Below the pieces are notes generated by a model. The model was not told the origin of the DNA. It made no database searches and worked only from the letters and a program-made list of their open reading frames with translations. Below, in pieces: positions 7,859 to 14,508 of a stretch of DNA of 16,807 nucleotides. The stretch is from Chlorobiales bacterium. Its GTDB lineage: Bacteria; Bacteroidota; Chlorobiia; Chlorobiales; Chlorobiaceae. The position numbers were made by a program, and so were the translations under genes. The DNA lies in assembly GCA_022360415.1 (NCBI GenBank), contig JAKSDB010000295.1, positions 1 through 16,807 of the forward strand. Reading direction: 5' to 3'. How positions within the stretch are numbered: position 1 is the first letter of the stretch; each line of letters begins with the position of its first letter.

Positions 7859-8653
7859 ATGCTGAGCTACAAGAGCGTTCATCTTGATTCCACAGCTTCA
7901 CCGGCCCATGCTGTTCTGCTGCTTCATGCTTTTCCTCTTTCATCCGAAATGTGGGCTTCACAGCTCAGCATGCTTGAAGAAAAGGAAATACCTGCGATCG
8001 CACCTGACGTGTTTGGTGTGGAAGGTTCGGAACCAAGGGAAACCTGGGTTTTCCGTGACTATGTAGAGGAAATTTCGTCTCTTCTTTCGTTGCTGCGCAT
8101 CAAGAGTGTAACAGTCGTGGGGCTTTCAATGGGAGGATATCAGGCTTTCGAGTTCTGGCGAATATTCCCGGAGAAAGTCTCTTCTCTCGTCCTCTGTGAC
8201 ACCAGGGCGGAACAGGACAACGAGGAAGCTCTTGCCGGTCGCCGTGATTTCATTGCAGCAGTCAGGGCAGACGGCCCGGAAGAAGCAGCCGCCAGAATGC
8301 TGCCCAATGTTTTCGCTCCAAAAACCTATTCGTCAAAAGCCGAAATTATCGAGTCGTTCCGACAAATCGTTACGCGGCAATCCGGCCAAACCATTGCGGC
8401 GGCCATGCAGGCAATTGCATCGAGGATTGATTCCGTGGAATCGCTTTCAGGTATAACCTGTCCTGTTACGTTTATATCCGGCGTCGAGGACAAACTGACC
8501 CCTCCCTCATTGGCGGAATCGATGCATCAGCAGGTGCCGGGCTCAACACTGCACCTCATACCTGAAGCAGGTCACCTTTCGAATATGGAACAGCCCGATC
8601 TCTTTAACGCGGTGCTGCTGGAACACTTGCAAAAGATAGACCTCCCCAGATAA
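7859..8653 (+). CDS. Alpha/beta-fold hydrolase
   Basis: A 264-residue alpha/beta hydrolase. The oxyanion region is LLHAFPLSSEMW (about 21-32), and the nucleophile elbow is GLSMGG with Ser90. The acid is Asp211 in GVEDKLTPP and the base is His239 in EAGHLSNMEQP, completing a Ser-Asp-His triad. Similarity is to the broad esterase, haloperoxidase-like and 3-oxoadipate enol-lactonase-like group, so the substrate is open. The ATG at 7859 has no good ribosome site upstream, but no better start exists in frame. It lies between the repeat copy and the convergent aroA gene. Confidence 0.9.
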   Translation: MLSYKSVHLDSTASPAHAVLLLHAFPLSSEMWASQLSMLEEKEIPAIAPDVFGVEGSEPRETWVFRDYVEEISSLLSLLRIKSVTVVGLSMGGYQAFEFWRIFPEKVSSLVLCDTRAEQDNEEALAGRRDFIAAVRADGPEEAAARMLPNVFAPKTYSSKAEIIESFRQIVTRQSGQTIAAAMQAIASRIDSVESLSGITCPVTFISGVEDKLTPPSLAESMHQQVPGSTLHLIPEAGHLSNMEQPDLFNAVLLEHLQKIDLPR

Positions 8654-8684
8654 TAACATCTCCGTATTGCTCGTCCGTTGCCCG

Positions 8685-8719
8685 GCCGGGCACCATACGT
8701 TGTGATGATGTGTGCCGGC
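8685..8719. terminator. Possible shared hairpin between convergent genes
   Basis: GCCGG(G)CAC at 8685-8693 pairs with GTGCCGGC at 8712-8719, leaving one bulged G and a loop of about 18 bases. It sits between the ends of the hydrolase and aroA, where a bidirectional terminator would be expected. There is only a short TTT after it on the plus strand, so it is a weak candidate. Confidence 0.35.
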
Positions 8720-8730
8720 TTTCAGAAAAG

Positions 8731-10035
8731 CTACTGTTCCAGGCTTTCGATGATATCGTGGAATTTCGGAAAAGAAACCCCGATAATCTCCGCATCGGAA
8801 ATTTCAAGATCCGCATCAAGGACTCTGTCGGCAATTGCAAAACTCATCGCAATACGGTGATCGTCATAACTCTCGACAGGAATTCTTCCTTTTGCCGCGG
8901 CAACTTTGCCGACAACGGCGAAACCGTCGGCAAACTCTTCACAAGCAAACCCGAGGCGCTCCAGATTGTTAACCACCGCACTGATCCGGTCACTCTCCTT
9001 GGCTCGCAGCTCAGCGGCATTATGCAGCTCAAACTCGCCCGTAGCGCAGGCCGACAGCACCGCAAGCATCGGAATTTCATCGATAACATTCGCAACAACA
9101 GCAGAATCACTGATTCTTACAGGATTCATGGACTGACTGTAGCTGACCTGAATGTCCCCGATCTTCTCTCCACCTGTCTGGCGGATGTTCTCCAGCCGGA
9201 TTTCCGCTCCTGCCTTTTGAAGTATATCGAGATAACCTGTGCGTGTCGGGTTCAGGCACACTTCCCGAAGAAGAATTTCAGAACCGGCGCTCAGCAGACC
9301 GAGCGCAATAATAAAGCATGCCGCCGAAGGATCTCCCGGTATATGAAACGGTTTCGCGGGAACGGTCATTCGCCCCGGAACAACAACCGACCTTTTTCCC
9401 CCGGGCAGGTTTTCGACCTTGAGACCGAGCATAAGCTCGGTATGGTTTCTGGACGGCAGGCTTTCGATAATATGGCTTTCGCCTCCCGCATGAAGCGCCG
9501 CGAAAGCAACGAGCGATTTAACCTGGGCAGAAGGAACCGGCAGCTCATAACTGACCGGATGAAGGGACCTTGTACCTCTTATGACAACCGGCGCGGTGTC
9601 TCCGGGAGAAAGCTCTACTTCAGCACCCATCATCCGCAATGGATCGGCTAAACGCCGCATCGGACGTTTCATCAGGGAACTGTCACCGACAAGCACGCTT
9701 TCAAATGGCTGTGCCGCAAGAATTCCGGAAAACATTCTCATGGTACTCCCGGAGTTGTTGCACATGAGCTGTTTTTCCGGTTTTGTCAAGTTCCATAACC
9801 CGTTTGAATCGATAACCACTTTCCTGACAACAGTACCGTTTTCGGCAGTTATTTCTTCCTGGAGTATGCTGATACCACAGTCCTGAAGCACTCCGAGGGT
9901 CGACTGGTTATCGAAGCCGGCCGAAAAATTCCATATCTCCGTTGTCCCTTCCGCAATGGCGCCTATCAATGCTGCCCGATGCGAGATTGATTTATCCGGT
10001 GGAAGAGTGCTGACTTCTCCTTTATAGTGTTTCAT
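8731..10035 (-). CDS. aroA: 3-phosphoshikimate 1-carboxyvinyltransferase (EPSP synthase)
   Basis: A 434-residue enzyme of the shikimate pathway that joins shikimate-3-phosphate and PEP to give EPSP for aromatic amino acids. Visible active-site parts are PDKSISHR (Lys15), NNSGSTMR (Arg100), SAQVK (169-173), RNHTE (196-200), NPTRTG (from 262), VIDEIP with Asp319, RAKESDR (Lys346), and DDHRIAM (391-397). The combination RxHxE, SAQxK and NxTR is the signature of class II EPSP synthases. The ATG at 10035 gives the normal start a few residues before KGEVSTLPPDKS; an in-frame TTG at 10074 lies inside the upstream terminator and is unlikely. A purine-rich GGAAACCGGAA precedes the start. The gene faces the hydrolase gene convergently. 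Confidence 0.96.
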   Translation of the reverse strand: MKHYKGEVSTLPPDKSISHRAALIGAIAEGTTEIWNFSAGFDNQSTLGVLQDCGISILQEEITAENGTVVRKVVIDSNGLWNLTKPEKQLMCNNSGSTMRMFSGILAAQPFESVLVGDSSLMKRPMRRLADPLRMMGAEVELSPGDTAPVVIRGTRSLHPVSYELPVPSAQVKSLVAFAALHAGGESHIIESLPSRNHTELMLGLKVENLPGGKRSVVVPGRMTVPAKPFHIPGDPSAACFIIALGLLSAGSEILLREVCLNPTRTGYLDILQKAGAEIRLENIRQTGGEKIGDIQVSYSQSMNPVRISDSAVVANVIDEIPMLAVLSACATGEFELHNAAELRAKESDRISAVVNNLERLGFACEEFADGFAVVGKVAAAKGRIPVESYDDHRIAMSFAIADRVLDADLEISDAEIIGVSFPKFHDIIESLEQ

Positions 10036-10072
10036 GGGTTCCGGTTTCCTGCTTTCCTGATCAATGGTTAGC

Positions 10073-10101
10073 AAAAAAAAAGCAACTCCGCATGGAGCTG
10101 C
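10073..10101 (-). terminator. Intrinsic terminator after rpsU
   Basis: On the minus strand GCAGCTCC-ATGC-GGAGTTGC forms an 8-base-pair stem (one G-T pair) with a 4-base loop, followed directly by nine T. It lies 31 bases after the rpsU stop and upstream of aroA. It should therefore separate the two transcripts, with some read-through into aroA possible. Confidence 0.9.
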
Positions 10102-10131
10102 TTTGCATTTCTTTTCCTGATTATCGTTCGA

Positions 10132-10329
10132 TCAGGAGTTACGTTCTTCGTTCGCTCTTTGAGCTCTGCGTTTGCTTCTTGAACGTTTCAGGCGGCCTTC
10201 AACAGAAGGCTTCACAAAATATGCCTTTTTACGGAACTCCTTTAAAACGCCTGCCCGCTCGTATTTTTTCTTGAAGCGTTTGAGCATCTTGTCAATAGAC
10301 TCGTTATCGTTTGACTGTACACTTACCAA
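10132..10329 (-). CDS. rpsU: 30S ribosomal protein S21
   Basis: A 65-residue, strongly basic bS21 protein with the family core KMLKRFKKKYERAGVLKEF, followed by RKKAYFVKPSVEGRLKRS and an Arg/Lys-rich tail. It binds the 30S platform near the anti-Shine-Dalgarno helix and helps initiation. I chose a TTG start at 10329, giving MVSVQSNDNES as is usual for the family. A nearly perfect Shine-Dalgarno sequence (AAGGGGGTGA) ends 5 bases upstream. The GTG at 10338 lies inside that Shine-Dalgarno sequence and cannot easily be used with it. A strong terminator follows. A copy of the structured repeat ends 9 bases upstream of the ribosome site. Confidence 0.95.
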   Translation of the reverse strand: MVSVQSNDNESIDKMLKRFKKKYERAGVLKEFRKKAYFVKPSVEGRLKRSRSKRRAQRANEERNS

Positions 10330-10334
10330 CTTTT

Positions 10335-10344
10335 TCACCCCCTT
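10335..10344 (-). promoter_or_regulatory. Ribosome binding site deciding the TTG start of rpsU
   Basis: AAGGGGGTGA on the minus strand matches AAGGAGGTGA at nine of ten positions. The spacing of 5 bases to TTG at 10329 is good. The overlapping GTG at 10338-10336 would have essentially no spacing. Confidence 0.75.
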
Positions 10345-10353
10345 GTGGCTTTA

Positions 10354-10496
10354 GGGCCTCTCTATTAATTTGTTACGCGACCCGAATACTTCGTTGGGTG
10401 GTGCTCGAAATCCTCATGTACTTTATGTACACTCCGGTTTCTCTGGCTCCGTCCGCCTTGTCTTCAGCTCGCTCACGACAATTAATCGAGGTGCCC
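10354..10496 (-). repeat. Structured dispersed repeat, copy C (best-paired)
   Basis: Third copy, oriented like rpsU. Read on the minus strand, it starts GGGCACCTCGATTAATTGT and ends ACAAATTAATAGAGAGGCCC, giving a long closing stem (ATTAATT with AATTAAT, CTC with GAG, GGGC with GCCC). Inside are GGCGGACGGAGCC, a hairpin TGTAC-ATAAA-GTACA (plus-strand 10417-10431) extended by GAAACC with GGATTTC, and a last stem ACCC/GGGT (10380-10383 with 10396-10399) around AACGAAGTATTC. It fills the space between the zinc-ribbon gene and rpsU, so it would form part of the rpsU leader in a read-through transcript. Confidence 0.85.
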
Positions 10497-10503
10497 TTTG
10501 TTA

Positions 10504-11145
10504 TCATCGTTTTAATTTCATTTTAAGTATTTTCTTCAGGGACTCGGCTTCGCCGGGGTTACTCTGGCTCAGCTGAACATTTTCAAGCAGTTGTTTTCTC
10601 CCGCTTCTGTTAAACTCCACTATGATGACATGAGCCCCGCTACCGGTGGCATTTTTCTCGCGGACCACCCCGACTTCGTCAAGAGATTTATGGTAGACAG
10701 CGTCTCCCTGGGCATATATACCATGCGGAGAATACAACTGACAATCTCCGGGTTTCAGCTCCTGAAGATTCAGCTCCTTGTCTATCTGAATCTGCCATTC
10801 CTTGAGCAGATAAACCTGGTTACATGACGCGCACCGTATCCAGTACCGGTTCTCTGTTGCCGACTGATCCTCGATTTCTCCAGCTTTGTTCTTTCCCGCT
10901 TTACCGGGTTCGGATATCCCGAGAAGATCACAGTTCCTCGGCTTGTCACTCGGCTTCCACTCCCCGACAAAAATCTTTTCGGTCAATTCTTCACAGCCCT
11001 CGCAAAAACAGGGCTTTATCTTTCCCTCGAGTATGTACTGTCTTTTTCTCGACTCAACTACAGGCACAGGCTGCTGTTCATTATCTACAGTCTTACCGGC
11101 ATGTCCGACAACGTTATTCTTTCTCGCTTTCTTTTCAGAAGCCAT
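10504..11145 (-). CDS. Uncharacterised zinc-ribbon protein with C-terminal barrel-like domain
   Basis: A 213-residue protein I do not recognise by name. A basic N-terminus (about 1-36) is followed by two Cys pairs, CEGC (Cys48, Cys51, with Cys46 nearby) and CASC (Cys105, Cys108), which together look like a zinc ribbon. The region 137-195 (YSPHGIYAQGDAVYHKSLDEVGVVREK...VEFNRSGRKQLLENV) has the short alternating strands of an SH3- or CarD-like barrel. The combination suggests nucleic-acid or RNA-polymerase contact, but that is inference. The stop is 8 bases before a repeat copy, with rpsU beyond it on the same strand, so they may share a transcript. The start has only a weak AGG close by. Confidence 0.75.
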   Translation of the reverse strand: MASEKKARKNNVVGHAGKTVDNEQQPVPVVESRKRQYILEGKIKPCFCEGCEELTEKIFVGEWKPSDKPRNCDLLGISEPGKAGKNKAGEIEDQSATENRYWIRCASCNQVYLLKEWQIQIDKELNLQELKPGDCQLYSPHGIYAQGDAVYHKSLDEVGVVREKNATGSGAHVIIVEFNRSGRKQLLENVQLSQSNPGEAESLKKILKMKLKR

Positions 11146-11351
11146 ACCTGCTTATACTCTGTATTCCTGATCGAAAATGAAAAACAAACAATTGCTTTAA
11201 GGACTTGATAGAATTGTTGATAATGTACGTTCAGGACTGCTTAAATAAGTAAATCTCTCCAAAAAAACAACCACATAATTGCAACAGACAGGTTAAACCG
11301 CCTAATCAAAGGAAGATACCCGAAAAAAAGAAACACGGTTCGAAGAACAGG

Positions 11352-12725
11352 TTATTTATGCGTCAGCGCCTCGATAAGATCGGATTTGGTGAGCAGTTGA
11401 AGGCTTCCGTCAGAAAGAGTAATCAGGACACCCGAAGCGCTTTGCTGCATCTTTTCGGAAAGTTCGGAAATGTTTGCATGCGAACTGCATACAGGAAAAG
11501 ACTGTTCCATGTAGCCGATAACTTTGGAATTCATTGCTTCGTCATTTTCAATCAGAATGGAGAGAATTCTGTTCTCACTGATGCTGCCGATAGGCGTTCC
11601 GTATGATACTATCGGAACCTGAGACACGTCATGCTGACGCATCATTTCGAAAACCTCGGACAGGGTGTGCTCGGGATGTGCAACAATAAGCTCTTTGCGG
11701 GTTTTAAGCCCGACAACGTCTTCTGCTGTAATCTCGTCTTTCGGAGAAGAGACCTTCCTGTAAAAACCCTTCTGTTTCATCCACTCGTCACTGTACATCT
11801 TGCTGAGATAGTAGCCGCCATAATCACTCAGGACAACAACGATACGCGCTTTCTCATCCAGAAGCGCACCCGCCCTCAAAGCCGCGAACAGGACCGCGCC
11901 GGAGGATCCTCCGGCAAAAATCGCATCGGTACGGAACAGCTCTCGTCCGCAATTAAATGCGTCACGGTCGCTGACCTGAACGATATCGTCGATAACTGAA
12001 GCATCCCAGTACTTTGACTCCCACAATCCTCCGATCTCTTCCAGCTCGTAACTTTTAGCTGTGCCTGCTCTGCCCGAATGCAGAAGTTCCCGGTAGATAG
12101 AACCTTCAGGCTCAACGCCTATAATCTTGATTTCAGGACGTTCTGCCTTCAAAAAGCGGCCGAGACCCGAAACCAATGCACCTGAAATAGCCGGCACAAA
12201 AAGATGGGTAATCCCGCCTTCTGTTTGTTCCTGGATTTCAGGGCCTGTTTTTTCAACATGCACCTTGCAGTTGAGCTCGTTCTCGTACATATTGGCAAAG
12301 AAAGCACTGGGAAGGCTCTGAACAAGATTTTCAGCGACGTTGACACAGCTCCGCGGCTCACCGGGAAGCGCATCGGCAGGAGTTATAACAATCTCTGCGC
12401 CCAAAGCCTTGAGTACCTGCTGTTTCTCGCGGGAAATCTTGTCAGGCACAACAAGGAGTACCTTGTAACCCCTTGTTACAGCAGCCATGGCGAGAGCGAT
12501 GCCGCTGCAGCCGTACGTCCAGTCGACAAGCGTCATTCCGGGAGTTATAAGCCCTCCCTTTTCAGCATGATCGACAATCGTGTCAGCAACCCGGCAGTAA
12601 TGTGTTCCGCATGGATTGAGATACTCCACTTTCGCCATGATCCGAGGCTTGATATGCCGCGCCGAACGGTCAATCAGCACCATCGGTGTATGATCTGTAC
12701 TGGTAAACATGCTCTTCTGCCACAT
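11352..12725 (-). CDS. Cystathionine beta-synthase-like pseudoenzyme with two CBS domains
   Basis: The 457-residue protein has the full layout of a cystathionine beta-synthase: a fold-type II PLP domain (about 1-320) and two CBS domains (about 335-455). The scaffold is well kept (TPMVLIDR, GYKVLLVVPDKISREK, LKALGAEIV, TGPEIQEQTEGGITH, IIGVEPEGS, GGSSGA, YSDEWM). The cofactor site is not. NPGGSVKDR has become NPCGTHYCR, so the Schiff-base lysine is Tyr43. TSGNTG has become TYGCSG (70-75), losing the Asn. The phosphate loop GTGGT has become ISGAL (180-184), and the Gln of NQY is Met146. It therefore should not bind PLP as usual. The frame is intact, which argues for selection on another role, perhaps sensing adenosyl ligands through the CBS domains. 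Some annotation pipelines would simply name it cysteine or cystathionine synthase. Confidence 0.88.
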   Translation of the reverse strand: MWQKSMFTSTDHTPMVLIDRSARHIKPRIMAKVEYLNPCGTHYCRVADTIVDHAEKGGLITPGMTLVDWTYGCSGIALAMAAVTRGYKVLLVVPDKISREKQQVLKALGAEIVITPADALPGEPRSCVNVAENLVQSLPSAFFANMYENELNCKVHVEKTGPEIQEQTEGGITHLFVPAISGALVSGLGRFLKAERPEIKIIGVEPEGSIYRELLHSGRAGTAKSYELEEIGGLWESKYWDASVIDDIVQVSDRDAFNCGRELFRTDAIFAGGSSGAVLFAALRAGALLDEKARIVVVLSDYGGYYLSKMYSDEWMKQKGFYRKVSSPKDEITAEDVVGLKTRKELIVAHPEHTLSEVFEMMRQHDVSQVPIVSYGTPIGSISENRILSILIENDEAMNSKVIGYMEQSFPVCSSHANISELSEKMQQSASGVLITLSDGSLQLLTKSDLIEALTHK

Positions 12726-12855
12726 GGCGGTACCGGAAGTTGTTTCTTGACAGGATTAAGGCTCCTTATGCCTCTACAATGTAATGGACTTGAAAAACAA
12801 GAACAAAATATGTTTTTTTAGCTATGGACACTTCTAACAAACACTGAATACGCCA

Positions 12856-14010
12856 TTGACAGCGGACACAACAACGTTTCCAGGCGAAAGCACTCTGCCC
12901 GGAGAGCATCTGACAGAGGCGATCATCTCTTCGAACAACCTCGTATACAACTTTCGTAAAATACAGGAGCGAATCACGGATAACTGCCGGATCATGGGTA
13001 TCGTCAAGGCAAACGCTTACGGGCATGGCGCATCGCATGTATCGAAAACTCTTGAAAGTCTTGGTGTCAGTGATTTCGGTGTAGCAAACATTCAGGAAGC
13101 AATCCGGCTGAGAGCGGAAGATGCGGTCTCCCAAAACGCAGCTATTCTCACTTTCTGCCCTCCCCTTCCAACTCACCTTCCTCTGTACTTGCGGTACGAT
13201 ATTACTGCCACCATCTGTGATCATGATACGCTTTATGCAGCCGAGTCCGTAGCTTCGGCACACAACACTCCGCTCAGGGTACAGGTCAATATCGACACAG
13301 GAATGGGCCGGCTGGGAACTTCCCCGGAGCATGCCCTCAGCCTTCTGAAAGCAGTAGAAACGAGCCCTTACCTGAGACTCGAAGGGGCTTATACCCATTT
13401 TGCCCAGAGCACTCGGCAGGATGATTTCACTGAAGGACAGCTTTCGGCGTTCAGGCAGGTTTGCTCGGAGTTCGAACACCATGCTGCAAAAAGCATCTGC
13501 AAACATGCGGCAAACAGCGGCGCCCTGCTCTTTCGCACAGATGCCTGTCTCGACATGGTGAGGCCGGGGATCATGCTTTACGGATACCCGCCCGATGAAA
13601 ATGCGAATGGCCTCGTGGACCTCAAGCCGGTGATGGAGCTGCGAGCTAAAGTGATTTTCATAAAAGATGTAGATGCCGGAACAACGATCAGCTACAACCG
13701 CCAATGGACAGCGCCGTCCAGACGCAGAATAGCCACAATATCTGCAGGATACGCGGATGGATACCACAGATCTTTGTCGAACCATACGAAAGTTTTTATC
13801 CGTGGAACTCCCTGTTCCCAGGTCGGAATGGTTACAATGGACCAGATCATGGTAGACATCGGAAACAAAAGCGATATTCGTGTTGGAGACGACGCCGTGC
13901 TTTTCGGCTGGAACGGGCATGGCGCAGCCGATACTGCAAAAGCTGCCGGTACCATCAGCTACGAAATTCTTTGCGCTGTCTCCTCGAGAGTCAGAAGAGT
14001 CTTTGTATAA
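12856..14010 (+). CDS. alr: Alanine racemase
   Basis: A 384-residue PLP enzyme converting L- to D-alanine for peptidoglycan. The PLP lysine is Lys51 in VKANAYGHG. The opposing catalytic tyrosine is Tyr280 in ISYNRQW. Other family marks are NIDTGMGRLG (about 145-154), HAANSGALL (about 217-225), MVRPGIMLYG (about 234-243), SAGYADGY (about 296-303) and MVTMDQIMVDI. No in-frame ATG exists before the domain, so a TTG at 12856 is the likeliest start; it lacks a clear ribosome site and the exact start is uncertain. The gene is divergent from the CBS-like pseudoenzyme (130 bases apart) and is followed after 6 bases by a helix-hairpin-helix protein. Confidence 0.94.
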   Translation: MTADTTTFPGESTLPGEHLTEAIISSNNLVYNFRKIQERITDNCRIMGIVKANAYGHGASHVSKTLESLGVSDFGVANIQEAIRLRAEDAVSQNAAILTFCPPLPTHLPLYLRYDITATICDHDTLYAAESVASAHNTPLRVQVNIDTGMGRLGTSPEHALSLLKAVETSPYLRLEGAYTHFAQSTRQDDFTEGQLSAFRQVCSEFEHHAAKSICKHAANSGALLFRTDACLDMVRPGIMLYGYPPDENANGLVDLKPVMELRAKVIFIKDVDAGTTISYNRQWTAPSRRRIATISAGYADGYHRSLSNHTKVFIRGTPCSQVGMVTMDQIMVDIGNKSDIRVGDDAVLFGWNGHGAADTAKAAGTISYEILCAVSSRVRRVFV

Positions 14011-14016
14011 AACAGC

Positions 14017-14508
14017 ATGAAACCTGGTGATAAAATAGCCGTCATGCTTGGCATGACCAGAACCGAGATAGCAGTCATCTCATCCTTGTTGCTGTTTTTG
14101 TTTCTTGGCTTTGCCGTCAACGGCAGCCGCTCTTTTCAGGAAGCCGCCATGGTTAACAAAAAAGAGCAAAACGATGTTTTTACCGATGCGGAAGTAGACA
14201 GCCTTCTCAGGGAAGCCGAACTTCTTGAAGCCGTCCTTGCCCGGAAAAGTGACAAGGCTGTACCTACCGGCTCTCAGCAGAAACCAGCCGCAGCAGTTGC
14301 CGGCAGTTCACAAAAGGTTGCATTTTCAAACGCTACTGTCGAAGAGCTTGGCTCCATACCCGGAATAAGCTCTGTTTTAGCAGGTAGACTGATCGCATTC
14401 AGAAATTCAAGGCCGGGAAAGGTTGAAAGATTTCAGGATTTTTTGGAAGTTAAAGGCATCGGCAGCAAAAGAATGGAAACCTTGAAACAGCACCTTATCC
14501 TTGATTAA
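14017..14508 (+). CDS. ComEA-like membrane-anchored helix-hairpin-helix protein
   Basis: A 163-residue protein with one N-terminal membrane helix (about 16-34, TEIAVISSLLLFLFLGFAV) and a low-complexity Ala/Lys/Gln linker (about 75-100). The C-terminal helix-hairpin-helix pair has a first hairpin IPGISSVLAGRLIAFR (114-129) and a second VKGIGSKRMETLKQHL (145-160). ComEA-type proteins bind double-stranded DNA at the outer face of the membrane during transformation. Here the size and anchor fit that class, but similar proteins exist with no proven uptake role. It follows alr by 6 bases and the next gene starts on the base after its stop, so a three-gene operon is likely. Confidence 0.85.
   Translation: MKPGDKIAVMLGMTRTEIAVISSLLLFLFLGFAVNGSRSFQEAAMVNKKEQNDVFTDAEVDSLLREAELLEAVLARKSDKAVPTGSQQKPAAAVAGSSQKVAFSNATVEELGSIPGISSVLAGRLIAFRNSRPGKVERFQDFLEVKGIGSKRMETLKQHLILD

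Noticed and set aside
8710..9651. Long plus-strand open frame of 313 codons
   Set aside because: It lies antisense to aroA, whose motifs are complete; the plus-strand product has no family pattern and an Arg/Asn-rich shadow composition.
10311..10576. Short plus-strand open frames across repeat copy C
   Set aside because: They translate the repeat in antisense; the same repeat in other copies does not keep these frames, so conservation is structural.
11146..11351. Gap between the zinc-ribbon gene and the pseudoenzyme gene
   Set aside because: AT-rich with no tRNA-like cloverleaf, no repeat copy and no convincing hairpin; nothing to report.
12746..12780. TTGACA followed by TACAAT as a promoter for alr
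   Set aside because: The spacing is 22 bases, too long for a standard sigma-70 promoter.
12766..13920. Long minus-strand open frame of 384 codons
   Set aside because: It is antisense to alr, which has both catalytic residues; the minus-strand product is Cys/Arg-rich with no recognisable domain.
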